From an uncultured SAR86 cluster bacterium (lineage in GTDB: Bacteria; Pseudomonadota; Gammaproteobacteria; Magnimaribacterales; D2472): a DNA stretch of 64,000 nt. Position numbers and translations under genes: made by a program. Position 1 is the first letter of the stretch. Each line of letters opens with the position of its first letter. This document shows, in pieces, positions 46,489-56,273 of this stretch. The DNA is taken from assembly GCA_902595065.1 (NCBI GenBank), contig CACJOM010000001.1, forward strand, positions 573,463-637,462. The letters run 5' to 3'. A model generated the notes under the pieces. That model did not search any database, was not told the origin of the DNA, and worked only from the letters and a program-made list of their open reading frames with translations.

Positions 46489-47229
46489 TTATCTGCTTCT
46501 TAGCTTCATCAGTAATCTTAATATCTCAATATAAAGCCATACCAATGTCACCATCAAAGAGAATGCCCCATACCATTCCATATACTTCGGAAGACCTTTT
46601 TCAGCACCATCTTCTATAAAATCAAAATCTAAGACAAGATTAAGCGCGGCTATGCCAACAACAAATATAGAGAAACCAATTCCAAACAATCCATTAGAGT
46701 GGATAAAGCCAATCCCGGAGCCAAAAAAAGACATGATGAAGCTAACTAAATATAAAAGCATTATGCCCATCGTTGCTGAAAAGAGCATTAATCTAAAATT
46801 TTCTGTTGGTTTTATAATGCCGCTCTTATAACAAAATAGTAAAGAGGCAAGAATTCCAAATGTTAGTCCAATTGCTTGGATACCAATTCCAGGATATTGC
46901 ATTTCTGCATAAACCGTAATTCCCCCAAGAGCTATCCCCTCAAAAGCAGCATAAAATGGAGCTGTAGAGCCTGCTTTAGTTGGATTTCTAAAAATTGTTA
47001 CAAATGCAAGAATTGTGCCTATTATTAAACCAGGCAATGTTAAAGCGGGGACATTCCAACCCACAAATGCTCCAGCAAAGCATAACCCCAACAAGATCGC
47101 TGTTTTATTAACCGCTCCATCAAGCGTCATTCGCTCAGATTGCGAAAAAGTTCCAGTATTATCAAAATTCCTAGTGAAAGCTGGATTTCCAGATCTTCCA
47201 AAGGTATTTAATGCAGAATGTTTAGACAT
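46489..47229 (-). CDS. Bax inhibitor-1/YccA-family membrane protein
   Basis: 246 residues with seven predicted helices and a short cytosolic N-terminus. The closing region LDFDFIEDGAEKGLPKYMEWYGAFSLMVTLVWLYIEILRLL, with the paired acidic sites, is typical of the BI-1 group with long N-terminal tail. Family members are calcium-leak or stress-related membrane proteins; the bacterial function is undefined. Confidence 0.87.
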   Translation of the reverse strand: MSKHSALNTFGRSGNPAFTRNFDNTGTFSQSERMTLDGAVNKTAILLGLCFAGAFVGWNVPALTLPGLIIGTILAFVTIFRNPTKAGSTAPFYAAFEGIALGGITVYAEMQYPGIGIQAIGLTFGILASLLFCYKSGIIKPTENFRLMLFSATMGIMLLYLVSFIMSFFGSGIGFIHSNGLFGIGFSIFVVGIAALNLVLDFDFIEDGAEKGLPKYMEWYGAFSLMVTLVWLYIEILRLLMKLRSR

Positions 47230-47293
47230 GCAATATCTCCAAAATATAATAACTATTATGAATTATTTATGGGCTTATAGACAAATTAAAAGG

Positions 47294-48331
47294 CTAGAGT
47301 TTATTTATCCAGTCTTTAATAAGTTTAATACCAGCCTCGTCAGCTAGAGCTCTACCTGATTCTGGCATCATGATTCCTGGATCTAATGACTCCATTCTAA
47401 AAAGCATTATTGAGTCATCTGAATGGCCGGGGACTATGGAGTATTTTAAGTTTCCACTTGCTCGGCCTGCTGCTACAGGTTTTTTATATATACCTAGTTT
47501 TTCTCGATTTTCTTCAATTAAATTTAAATATAATCCTGTGGTATCTGCAGACCCACCAGGAATATGACAGTGCCCACAATTAATATCAAGATAGGCTCTT
47601 GCTCTATCATCTAAGGACGCATTGACATCTGTATAACTTGAGATCGGATTTGAATCGAGTTTTTGATCAATCCATCCTAATGCTGCCCAATAAAGCAATT
47701 GATTCATTTCACCTGATTGATAACTTAAAACTTTATTCATATTTCTTGCTTTAGGACCTATAGGAGTCATGACTTTATTAACCTGATGGCATTCCTTGCA
47801 CTGGTTCTGATTAGGAGCTCGATATCGCACATCTACCTTTTGTCCTCGAGAGTCGATAAATGTAGTCGGTATAGTGGCTCCTGCTATGGCTCTTTTAGCA
47901 TCAGTTTGTTCTTCATTCCAAACATAACTAATTGCCTTCCAGCCCTCATTGGTATTAATTAATAAGCGAGTTTCAAGCAATTGCTCTTCTAAGGCACCAT
48001 TCTTATTTAGGTAGGCGAAGGTCTTTATTAAAGTAGACCCAACAGGAAAAATAAAAACTTTATTTTTTACATAACCTAATTTTTCTCCTTTAGGAACATA
48101 CACAAAACGAAGCTTATCTGTTTGATCAGAAAATAAGGGACTAACTAGAGAGTAGGGGTGCACACTTTCGGCTGGAATCTGATTTTGCATATCTTCAAAG
48201 AAACCAAATTCAGATAAGAATTTTGGTGCTTTAGAGAAATTCTTTAAATCTATTTCAACAGCACCTTCTATTTGAGACGAAAAATAGACTATAAAAAAAA
48301 ATAATAAAAAAGGCTGTTTAAAAATTTTCAT
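47294..48331 (-). CDS. SO2930-type diheme c-type cytochrome
   Basis: About 345 residues after choosing the ATG at 48331, which gives a signal peptide (KIFKQPFLLFFFIVYFSSQIEG). Two haem-binding motifs, CKECH at 178-182 and CGHCH at 252-256. A Met-rich MMPESG near the end could supply an axial ligand. The pattern matches a family known from pairs with parallel beta-helix proteins (TIGR03806 with TIGR03805, recalled and not checked). Starts inside the 3' end of the beta-helix gene, in the same operon. Confidence 0.85.
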   Translation of the reverse strand: MKIFKQPFLLFFFIVYFSSQIEGAVEIDLKNFSKAPKFLSEFGFFEDMQNQIPAESVHPYSLVSPLFSDQTDKLRFVYVPKGEKLGYVKNKVFIFPVGSTLIKTFAYLNKNGALEEQLLETRLLINTNEGWKAISYVWNEEQTDAKRAIAGATIPTTFIDSRGQKVDVRYRAPNQNQCKECHQVNKVMTPIGPKARNMNKVLSYQSGEMNQLLYWAALGWIDQKLDSNPISSYTDVNASLDDRARAYLDINCGHCHIPGGSADTTGLYLNLIEENREKLGIYKKPVAAGRASGNLKYSIVPGHSDDSIMLFRMESLDPGIMMPESGRALADEAGIKLIKDWINKL

Positions 48332-49553
48332 CAAACTCAACTTTTGCAAGCGGCGAGATTTCTCCATTAAATTCATTAATATCTAGTATTGCAGGCTCAA
48401 GGAAAGGAACCATGTAACCAATAGGCTTAATTGCAAGCAATGTAGCATCTCCATTATTACTTATTATCATTTTTTCATTTTCAGGTTGTCCAAAAATAAG
48501 CTGAGATATTGGCAATAAGCCATCCCAGAATATATCTGGCATGTTGCCCTCAGAAAGATCAAAGAGAATTTGTGCTAACTCTCCCTTGCTTGTATCGGGA
48601 TTGTAACCAGTTGGACCAAACTTATTTCCATGAATTTGAATAGATTTAGGATGAGGGTAATAAGTCGTATCATCAGTTTCATTTCCGTAGGTTACTACTG
48701 CAATATTAACCGTATCATTGTCACCAATCTCATTATTAAAGATCTCTACATCTGAATTTGCCTGCACGATGATTCCAGTCCCTCTTGGAACTTCACCTAC
48801 TATATTTCCTTCTGGAGCAAAATTATCAGTATTATTCCCAACCGATTTATTGTTAAACACTCTAACATGATGGCCGCCTTGCTGAGGGAGTCCCGGTAGG
48901 TCAAAAACTAATATGCCTCCGGTATTATTGGTGGCAATATTGTTATAGACATCAGCATAATACGAGTTTTCAATTTCAATGCCAGCAACATTAAATTCTG
49001 CTCTGCTATTTCTAACGATAATGTTTTGTGATTGTCCTACATAGATCCCCGCATCTGATGCACCTATTGCAATACAACCATCAATCAATACATTGGTTGA
49101 TTCCACCGGATATAGGCCATAGGCACCATTTTCTGGGCTTGGTCCATTCGTCCATTCAGTTTTTACTCTCAAGAACTTGATGTTTCTAACGCCTTTAACT
49201 TTAATTGCATCACCTTTTGCATTTTGGATAGAGAAATCTTGAAGGGTTACGTTATCTGAAGTAACGCTTAGTCCTTGGGCGCCACTTTGTTGGTCAGCAA
49301 AGTTTAGAACGGTTTGACCCATTCCCTCTCCCTCAACTTGAACTCCCTCAACATCGAGCGATAGAGAGTCTTGAAGATCATACGTGCCTGATGTTAGTCT
49401 AATGACATCACCTGGTTCAGCTAATATGAATGCCTCTTGAATTTCTTCATATGCATTTTCAGATGGTTGAATAATCTGAACTGCAGAGAATAGGGAACTA
49501 CTGAAAAATAGTAGTCCAACAATAGCTTGATTAGATTGCTTGAGGAATTTCAC
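48318..49553 (-). CDS. secreted parallel beta-helix repeat protein
   Basis: About 411 residues. Signal peptide (KQSNQAIVGLLFFSSSLFSA). GTG at 49553 is taken; a TTG at 49556 is the alternative. Many short beta-helix rungs of the IRNSRAEFNVAGIEIENSY type, rich in Asn and Gly, from about residue 75 to 330 indicate a right-handed beta-helix of the pectate-lyase-like superfamily (TIGR03805-like). Carbohydrate binding or cleavage is possible; a catalytic triad cannot be identified. Overlaps diiron gene by about 23 bases upstream and the cytochrome by 14. Confidence 0.85.
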   Translation of the reverse strand: MKFLKQSNQAIVGLLFFSSSLFSAVQIIQPSENAYEEIQEAFILAEPGDVIRLTSGTYDLQDSLSLDVEGVQVEGEGMGQTVLNFADQQSGAQGLSVTSDNVTLQDFSIQNAKGDAIKVKGVRNIKFLRVKTEWTNGPSPENGAYGLYPVESTNVLIDGCIAIGASDAGIYVGQSQNIIVRNSRAEFNVAGIEIENSYYADVYNNIATNNTGGILVFDLPGLPQQGGHHVRVFNNKSVGNNTDNFAPEGNIVGEVPRGTGIIVQANSDVEIFNNEIGDNDTVNIAVVTYGNETDDTTYYPHPKSIQIHGNKFGPTGYNPDTSKGELAQILFDLSEGNMPDIFWDGLLPISQLIFGQPENEKMIISNNGDATLLAIKPIGYMVPFLEPAILDINEFNGEISPLAKVEFDENF

Positions 49554-50652
49554 CAAATTTTTCTAAAGGTTTTTCGAGCTCATTCCAGTCACACTCAAAA
49601 TCGTCTGGCGCATTCTCATATTCAAGTAATCCTAATGCTTCAAATTTTGGCCTAACCTTATCTGTCAATAAGCCTATTCTAGATAGGTTGGGCATAATTC
49701 TTGAGAATAAAAAATTTCTAAAAGTCGTATTAGCTGAAGTTGATAAGGCAAATTCTCTAGCTTCATCTTCTGACATTTTTAAATATTTTTGCATTGCTTT
49801 TGTATTGATGAGTCTTTCTCGTGAAATGACGCATGCCTCATATGCAAATTCTGCTCTATCCTCAATTTCTTCTGGGGTTAAGGTTTTAATAAAGTCTTCT
49901 AAGTAATTAATTCCAAAAGTTACATGTCTTGCTTCATCTCGAATCACATAATGTAAAAGTTGAGTTAAGAGAGGATCTTTGGATAGACCTTTTAGCATCT
50001 GGAAGGCAGCCAAAGCAAGGCCTTCAATAATAATTTGCATACCAATGAATTTAAGATCCCACCTTTCATCGGTAAGAATTTTATCTAACAATAATTTTAA
50101 ATTTTTATTAATGGGGTAATGCATACCTACTTTTTCTTGCAGATATCTATTGAATACCTCAACGTGTCTTGCTTCATCAAATGTTTGGGATGCAGCATAT
50201 AATTTTGCGTTATAAGTAGGTGCGCATGATGTCAGTTGTGATGCAACAAGAAGGGCGCCTTGTTCACCATGGAGGAACTGACTCAATAATTCAGCTGTGT
50301 CATGACGATCAAATTCTATTTTCTCTTCTTCGCTTAAATTTTCATATGCTTCAAGAGTTTCATGGGGAAGCTGCTCATCAGCCTCAACCAGTCTTTCATC
50401 GGCAGGATGAGTGTAATCCCAATTTAGATCAATCGAACCATTCCAGTTTAACTCTTTTCCAAGCTCATAAAGCTTCTTAATTCTGTTATCAGCAACTGTA
50501 TAATCCCAATTATATGCTCCTGTTAATGGAGTATTAAATATCTCCGCAACATCCTCTACTTGATCAGGCGTAAGGTTTAATTCATTTTCTACAGCCAAAT
50601 TATCAAAAGTTAGAATATCTTTTGGTGGGCCATCTGTTCTAGTAATTTTCAT
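49531..50652 (-). CDS. diiron carboxylate ferritin-like protein
   Basis: 373 residues of mainly helical sequence with the full diiron signature: Glu130, Glu160, His163, Glu210, Glu240 and His243, i.e. two E-(30)-E-x2-H halves with exact spacing, as in R2-like ligand-binding oxidases, AurF-type N-oxygenases and soluble desaturases. ATPases or signals are absent, so it is cytosolic. The 100-residue N-terminal part has NWDYTVADNRIKKLYELGKELNWNG, a helical extension. First gene of the diiron/beta-helix/diheme operon; a 19-bp palindrome lies just upstream. Substrate unknown. Confidence 0.85.
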   Translation of the reverse strand: MKITRTDGPPKDILTFDNLAVENELNLTPDQVEDVAEIFNTPLTGAYNWDYTVADNRIKKLYELGKELNWNGSIDLNWDYTHPADERLVEADEQLPHETLEAYENLSEEEKIEFDRHDTAELLSQFLHGEQGALLVASQLTSCAPTYNAKLYAASQTFDEARHVEVFNRYLQEKVGMHYPINKNLKLLLDKILTDERWDLKFIGMQIIIEGLALAAFQMLKGLSKDPLLTQLLHYVIRDEARHVTFGINYLEDFIKTLTPEEIEDRAEFAYEACVISRERLINTKAMQKYLKMSEDEAREFALSTSANTTFRNFLFSRIMPNLSRIGLLTDKVRPKFEALGLLEYENAPDDFECDWNELEKPLEKFGEIPQAI

Positions 50653-50673
50653 ATTCCCCTCGAAAAATTTTTT

Positions 50674-50692
50674 ATGTTTACAGTGTAAACAT
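50674..50692. promoter_or_regulatory. perfect 19-bp palindromic operator
   Basis: ATGTTTACAGTGTAAACAT: two 9-base arms around a central G, 22 bases before the diiron gene ATG. TTTACAnTGTAAA-like sites are typical of TetR-family operators. No TetR gene is adjacent, so the regulator is elsewhere. Confidence 0.7.
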
Positions 50693-50712
50693 TATCAATT
50701 ATATTCCTTTTT

Positions 50713-52482
50713 TTAATCATTGAAAAGCTCTGTCAATTTATCAAGTAGAGCCTCTGCTAACTCTTCAGCTCTATTTATGGTGATTGATTTGTCATAGTAT
50801 TTAGTCACGTCATGACCAATCCCAATAGCAAGAAGCTCTACATTGTCTTGGGTTTCAATGGAAGAAATAATTTGGCGTAAGTGATTATCTAAAAAATTAC
50901 TATGGTTTGTTGATAGGGTGCTATCGTCTACAGGAGCTCCATCAGAGATAACTATTAAGATTTTTCTTTCTTCGTTGCGCTTACTTAATCTTTGATGTGC
51001 CCAAGCCAAAGCTTCGCCATCTACATTTTCCTTTAATAAACCTTCTCGAAGCATTATCCCGAAGCTTTTTCTTGCCTTTCTAAAATTTTCATCAGCTGAT
51101 TTAAAAATGATATGTCGTAAATCATTTAAGCGGCCTGGATTTGCAGGACTGCCTTGATTAACCCAAGATTTTCTAGAATCGCCTCCTTTCCAGTGTTTGG
51201 TGGTAAATCCCAATAACTCAGTTTTTACATAACACCTTTCTAAAGTACTTCCAATTATATCTCCACAAATTGCTGCCAAAGTCATTGATCGACCTCTCAT
51301 AGAGCCGGAGCTATCTATTAACAAAGAGACAATTGTATCTTTAAATTTACTTTCACTTTCTTGCTTGAAACTCAATGGGTCTCCAGGCCTAGTAATGACT
51401 CTGTGTAATTGAGCAGTATCTAGCAAACCCTCCTCAAGGTTGTAGTTCCAGCTTCTATTTTGTTGAGCTTGAAGAAGTCTCTGTAATCTATTCGCTAATT
51501 TTCCAATCGTTGTTTGATGGGGGGCAATTAGCTGGTCTAATTGCATTCTTAATCTTTGAGACTCTTCAGGAGTTGCTAACTCAATAGCATTTATAACTTC
51601 GTCAAATTGAGTAGTAAAAATTTTATAGTCTTCATAAGAGGTATGATCTACGTCTTCATTAAAATTCCTTGCTAAGTCTATTTCTTCATCAATAGACATT
51701 GAATCAATTGGTGCCTGAGCCTCTTCAAGCAATTCAGTCTCCTCTCCAGCATCTCCCTCTGCCTTAGATTCCATGCTGTGTTCTTGAAGATCCTCTTCAG
51801 ATTCCTGTTGATGTTCACCAGAATCTTGAGGATCTTCTGGCATTGGCTCTTCCTCAATTGATTCTTGATCGCCTTTTGTTTCTGGTTCATGCATTAAATC
51901 TAAATCTCTCATCAGATCTATTGCTATAGATTGAAAATCTTCTTGAGAGTTTTGAGCTTCAATTAACTTTTTGCCAATATGATCAATGCTTATAGGGATA
52001 GATGAAAGAAAGGCATTCACAGTATTTTTGCTGTCTTCTTGCAAGCTTTCCCCATTCAGCTGTTTTAACCAAAGATTTGCAGCCAATGGATTTAATGACG
52101 GAACCTTATTATCTATTGCTTTTTTGGCTTGAGTGTTTAGATAAGCATTTAAGTTAATCTTAGCACCTGGAAATTTATCACCCCCAACCATCTCAACCCT
52201 AGAGAGCTCAAGCTCAGCATAGAAATCTCTAGCAATTTTTGGCATCTTCAAAGATGGATATTCTTCATGAAATGCGTGCCAAAATGCTTGAAAATCTCCT
52301 TCACCTCTCCAGGCATCTATTTGGGAGGATGATCTAGGTGGGTAATGTAAAGAAATTTGAGATGAAGATGGCGGACGACTAGAGGCCTGTGAGGTGCTTT
52401 CTAAGTTTTGATTTTTTGATACAGCTCTAGCTGTTGAGAGAGCAGCTTGCTTAAATTCTTCTCGATTCTTAACCCAGCTCAT
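50713..52482 (-). CDS. cobT: CobT-like VWA protein
   Basis: 589 residues. An N-terminal CobT region (about 1-195), an acidic Glu/Asp-rich stretch (198-257), and a C-terminal VWA domain with MIDAS motif [11 protein letters not shown] (Asp390, Ser392, Ser394) and a later ISDGAPVDD. In alphaproteobacteria CobT joins CobS in the aerobic cobaltochelatase. Here it follows cobS by 3 bases, with no cobN or other cobalamin gene in the window; metal chelation is therefore unproven. Confidence 0.88.
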   Translation of the reverse strand: MSWVKNREEFKQAALSTARAVSKNQNLESTSQASSRPPSSSQISLHYPPRSSSQIDAWRGEGDFQAFWHAFHEEYPSLKMPKIARDFYAELELSRVEMVGGDKFPGAKINLNAYLNTQAKKAIDNKVPSLNPLAANLWLKQLNGESLQEDSKNTVNAFLSSIPISIDHIGKKLIEAQNSQEDFQSIAIDLMRDLDLMHEPETKGDQESIEEEPMPEDPQDSGEHQQESEEDLQEHSMESKAEGDAGEETELLEEAQAPIDSMSIDEEIDLARNFNEDVDHTSYEDYKIFTTQFDEVINAIELATPEESQRLRMQLDQLIAPHQTTIGKLANRLQRLLQAQQNRSWNYNLEEGLLDTAQLHRVITRPGDPLSFKQESESKFKDTIVSLLIDSSGSMRGRSMTLAAICGDIIGSTLERCYVKTELLGFTTKHWKGGDSRKSWVNQGSPANPGRLNDLRHIIFKSADENFRKARKSFGIMLREGLLKENVDGEALAWAHQRLSKRNEERKILIVISDGAPVDDSTLSTNHSNFLDNHLRQIISSIETQDNVELLAIGIGHDVTKYYDKSITINRAEELAEALLDKLTELFND

Positions 52483-52485
52483 TAA

Positions 52486-53469
52486 TTATGATTCAGGATT
52501 ATGACTTTCTAAAAGATCTTCTCCAAAACACCTTTGAAAATACTCAGCCACAATTGGTCTTTCAGCTTCATCACATTTATTCAGAAATGTTAATCTAAAT
52601 GAGTGCTTTATATCATTAAAAATAATATAGTTTTGCGCCCAAGTTATAACTGTTCTTGGCGACATAAGCGTTGAAATATCTTCATTTATAAAACCTTGCC
52701 TGGTTAAATCTGCTAACTGAATCATACTCTTTATTAAAGCCTTATCTTTTGCAGACTTTAGTTGAGGAACTTTTCCCGTAACAACACTTAGCTCATGAGA
52801 GCGCTCTAAATAATTAAGCGTTGAAAGTATGTGCCATCGGTCCATCTGACCTTGGTTAATTTGTTGTGTCCCATGATAAAGACCAGTTACATCTCCCATA
52901 CCAACAGTATTAGTTGTTGCAAAAAGCCTAAAGCTATTATGCGGCGTTATAACTTGGTTTTGATCAAGGAGCGTTAATTTACCATCTACCTCAAGTATTC
53001 TTTGAATAACGAACATCACATCAGGTCTGCCTGCATCATACTCATCAAAGACTATTGCAACAGGATTTTGAATTGACCAAGGAAGAATTCCCTCTTTAAA
53101 TTCAGTGACTTGCTTTTCATCTTTTAAAACAATTGCATCTTTACCAAGTAGATCAATTCTGCTGATATGGCTATCAAGATTTATTCTGACACACGGCCAA
53201 TTAAGTCTTGCAGCAACTTGCTCAATATGTGTGGATTTACCAGTACCATGGTACCCCTGAATCATTACTCTACGATCATGCTCAAAGCCTGCCAGGATTG
53301 CCAGGGTAGTATCTTTATCGAAGATATAAGTTTCATCAATTTCAGGAACCCATTGTGTCTTTTCTTTAAAACCATGAACCTCAAGATCAGAGTCAATACC
53401 AAAGGTTTTTCTTACGTTGAATTTTTTGTCGGGCCTCTTTGGAAGGCTTATTCTTTCAGAATCTATCAT
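52486..53469 (-). CDS. cobS: CobS-like AAA+ ATPase
   Basis: 327 residues. Walker A QGYHGTGKSTH (72-80), Walker B VAIVFDEYDAG (141-145 core), sensor FATTNTVGMGDVTGLYHGTQQ and the C-terminal AAA lid match CobS of aerobic cobaltochelatase closely. It forms hexameric rings with CobT in those systems. Precedes cobT in the same direction. ATPase-VWA pairs of this sort also act as chaperones or metal inserters (MoxR-like), so the partner enzyme is the open question. Confidence 0.92.
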   Translation of the reverse strand: MIDSERISLPKRPDKKFNVRKTFGIDSDLEVHGFKEKTQWVPEIDETYIFDKDTTLAILAGFEHDRRVMIQGYHGTGKSTHIEQVAARLNWPCVRINLDSHISRIDLLGKDAIVLKDEKQVTEFKEGILPWSIQNPVAIVFDEYDAGRPDVMFVIQRILEVDGKLTLLDQNQVITPHNSFRLFATTNTVGMGDVTGLYHGTQQINQGQMDRWHILSTLNYLERSHELSVVTGKVPQLKSAKDKALIKSMIQLADLTRQGFINEDISTLMSPRTVITWAQNYIIFNDIKHSFRLTFLNKCDEAERPIVAEYFQRCFGEDLLESHNPES

Positions 53470-53579
53470 TTAAAGTAATTTTATGTTTCTTGGAAGGCCT
53501 ATGCTAACTTTTGAGAGGATAAAGTTCTAGTTTTAATTGAATCAATGTAAGATGAATTTTAATTTAATACACCTATAAA

Positions 53580-54443
53580 TTGATGAGCAAAGCATTAAAA
53601 AATACCCTAGAATTATTCAACCTAACTAGGATAGATAGAGATTTATATTCTTGGACTGGCCAAAGTGTAGGTTTCCAAAGAATCTTTGGCGGTCAAATTA
53701 TGGCTCAATGCTTAATTGCAGGTTATCAAACAGTAGAGAAAGGAAGAATGGTGCATTCTTTCCATTCTTATTTTCTTAGACCTGGCGACTTCAAGCAAAA
53801 CATCATTTTTGAGGTTGATCGAATTAGAGATGGTAAAAGTTTTACTACTAGAAGGGTAAACGCAATCCAAAATGGAGAAGCAATTTTTAGCTGCTCTATA
53901 TCATTTCAAAAAAGAGAAAAAGGTTTAAAGCATCAAATTAAAATGCCAAAAATACAAGGGCCAGAAAAATTAAAGAGTGATCTAGAGCTAAGAAAAGATC
54001 TTAAATCAAAAATACCTAAAGACTATCTGCCAATGTGGTTAAGAGAAAGAGAGATTGAAACAAGGCAAGTTGAACCTGTTGATTTGCTAAAAGCTGAAAA
54101 ACTCGCTCCTTACAGGAGCACATGGATGAAACCAACTGGAAAACTACCATCTGATGAAAGAATTCATCAAGCCTTATTATTATATGTTTCTGATATGGGC
54201 TTGCTTGGCGCAGCAGTCAATCCTCATGAGGTAAATTTTATGTCCAAAAAATTTCAAAGTGCCAGTTTAGATCATGTTATGTGGTTTCATGGAAAAGTTA
54301 ATTTTAACAACTGGGTTTTACATCACATGCATAGCCCCATATCACAAAATGCTAGAGGATTTTCTCGCGGCTCAATTTATACAAAAGCAGGAAAATTAAT
54401 TGCATCAACTGCACAAGAAGGTTTAATGCGTATTTGGGATTAA
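53580..54443 (+). CDS. tesB: acyl-CoA thioesterase II
   Basis: Double hot-dog thioesterase of 287 residues, with Gln-rich FGGQIMAQCLIAGYQTV, HSFHSYFLRPGD and the C-terminal catalytic part (LDHVMWFHG, Asp-Thr/Ser-Gln triad; ARGFSRGSIYT and AQEGLMR). Hydrolyses medium- and long-chain acyl-CoA in the cytosol. Followed immediately by an exported amidohydrolase. Confidence 0.95.
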   Translation: MMSKALKNTLELFNLTRIDRDLYSWTGQSVGFQRIFGGQIMAQCLIAGYQTVEKGRMVHSFHSYFLRPGDFKQNIIFEVDRIRDGKSFTTRRVNAIQNGEAIFSCSISFQKREKGLKHQIKMPKIQGPEKLKSDLELRKDLKSKIPKDYLPMWLREREIETRQVEPVDLLKAEKLAPYRSTWMKPTGKLPSDERIHQALLLYVSDMGLLGAAVNPHEVNFMSKKFQSASLDHVMWFHGKVNFNNWVLHHMHSPISQNARGFSRGSIYTKAGKLIASTAQEGLMRIWD

Positions 54444-54454
54444 TTAACATTTCT

Positions 54455-56170
54455 ATGTCATTTTCTAGAAAAGCTATTTTTAATTTTTTTCTAATCATAG
54501 CTTTAATTATTTTTCCAAAAATTATTAGCGCTGATGAGGTTAAAATATTTATAGCTAAAGAAATCCTGACCCTTAATTCACGAAATGATTCCGTTGAGGC
54601 TGTTGCTACCCAGGGATCAAAAATTATAAATCTTGGCTCAAAAGAAGAACTAACTTCAATTTATCCAAATGCAGATTTAATAAATAACTATGAAAATTCG
54701 ATCCTAGTTCCAGGCTTTATTGAGCATCATATCCATCCGTTTTTAGCTGCGGTAACAATGAATTCTGAGATCTTAGCTATTGAGGATTGGCACTTACCTG
54801 CAAAAACTTCTAACGGGGTTAGAGATAGAACAAGCTACTTGTCTAATTTAAATGAAATTGAAAAAAATCATCCAGCAAATCAACCATTGATTTCTTGGGG
54901 ATTTCATCACTATTTTCATGGGAAATTAACCAAACATGATCTAGATAAAATTTCTTCAACCAGACCAATTATTATTATCCATAGATCTTTTCACGAATTT
55001 ATTTTAAATACTCCAGCAATGAAGGTATTAGGAATAAACAAAGAAGCATTTAATCTTCATGAAGAGAAAAATAATTTAGCAAATTTTGATGATGGTCATT
55101 TTTCCGAGAGAGGGGCTATTATTGTTTTGCCTAAATTAATGGAAGTATTAGCTTCGCCAAAAACATTAATTAAAGGCCTCCTAAAGACAAGGGATTATTT
55201 GCATAGTAATGGGATTACCGTTATTGGTAATCCAGGCTCAATGTATAACAAGGATCTTCAAGCAGCAAAGAATTTAATATTTGGAAATGTAGATTCACCT
55301 TTTGAGTCATATTTTTTTCCAAGTGCATTAAACATATCTGAGCAGTTTAAATTAAATGAAGTTTTGGATGCCGCAAAAGAGCAAACAAGTTGGGGTACAG
55401 GCAAATTAAATTATTTGCCTAAGCATATTAAGCTATTTGCTGATGGCGCTATGTATTCTCAAAATATGGTAATGCGAGATGGTTATATAGATGGTCATGA
55501 GGGTTCGTGGTTGATGAGCCTAGATACTTTCGAAAACCTCTTTAAGATTTTTTGGGATGATGGATATCAAATTCATATCCATCAGAATGGAGATGCAGGC
55601 TTGGATAGATTGCTTGCAACCTTAAAGAAAAACTTAGATAACAATCCTAGAACAGATCATCGAACTACAGTGGTTCATTTTGGATATTCAGCAAAAGATC
55701 AATTAGAGCAAATGAAGAAATTAGGTGTAGTCGTAAGTGCAAATCCATACTATGTAACAGCTCTTTCTGATTTATACAGCAGAAAAGGAGTTGGGTACGA
55801 GCGCTCTCAAGAAATGGTTAGATTGGGCGATGCAATAAAATCAGGTATTAAGGTAGCGCTTCATTCTGACATGCCTATGGCTCCAGCGTCTCCATTGATG
55901 TTGATGCATGCAGCAGTAAATAGAGATAATTTTGCTGGAAAAGTTGCCGGACCCAACCAAAGAATTACTAAAGTTGAAGCATTGAGGGCTGTGACAATAG
56001 ATTCAGCATATGTTTTGAGATTGGAAAAAATGTATGGATCGATTGAGGTAGGCAAATACGCAAACTTTACTGCCCTTAATAAAAACCCCTTAATGGTTAA
56101 AAATAATGAAATAAAGAATATTAGAGTTCTTGGCACAGTTATTAAAGGCGATTTAATTTCGTCGAATTAA
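54455..56170 (+). CDS. exported amidohydrolase-family protein (YtcJ-like)
   Basis: 571 residues starting at the ATG 54455, which gives a signal peptide (FNFFLIIALIIFPKIISA). Amidohydrolase_3 fold: GFIEHHIHPFLA (metal His), HIHQNGDAGLDRL, TTVVHFGYSA and HSDMPMAPASPLMLMHAAVNRD (metal Asp); the carboxylated-Lys position is not clear. Related YtcJ-type enzymes hydrolyse cyclic or N-acyl amides. The 54434 ATG is too close to tesB. Exact substrate unknown. Confidence 0.85.
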   Translation: MSFSRKAIFNFFLIIALIIFPKIISADEVKIFIAKEILTLNSRNDSVEAVATQGSKIINLGSKEELTSIYPNADLINNYENSILVPGFIEHHIHPFLAAVTMNSEILAIEDWHLPAKTSNGVRDRTSYLSNLNEIEKNHPANQPLISWGFHHYFHGKLTKHDLDKISSTRPIIIIHRSFHEFILNTPAMKVLGINKEAFNLHEEKNNLANFDDGHFSERGAIIVLPKLMEVLASPKTLIKGLLKTRDYLHSNGITVIGNPGSMYNKDLQAAKNLIFGNVDSPFESYFFPSALNISEQFKLNEVLDAAKEQTSWGTGKLNYLPKHIKLFADGAMYSQNMVMRDGYIDGHEGSWLMSLDTFENLFKIFWDDGYQIHIHQNGDAGLDRLLATLKKNLDNNPRTDHRTTVVHFGYSAKDQLEQMKKLGVVVSANPYYVTALSDLYSRKGVGYERSQEMVRLGDAIKSGIKVALHSDMPMAPASPLMLMHAAVNRDNFAGKVAGPNQRITKVEALRAVTIDSAYVLRLEKMYGSIEVGKYANFTALNKNPLMVKNNEIKNIRVLGTVIKGDLISSN

Positions 56171-56273
56171 CTATTTTTTGATGTTTGTTTCAGAATACAT
56201 AGATACCAAAACCTATAGCTAAATTTATTAAAAGCTTGGTATAGTTATTTTTTTAAAATACTAATTTCTAAAT

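Noticed and set aside
56194-56243. ATACCA/TGGTAT inverted repeat after the amidohydrolase gene
   Set aside because: Six-base arms far apart, without T run or other regulatory context.
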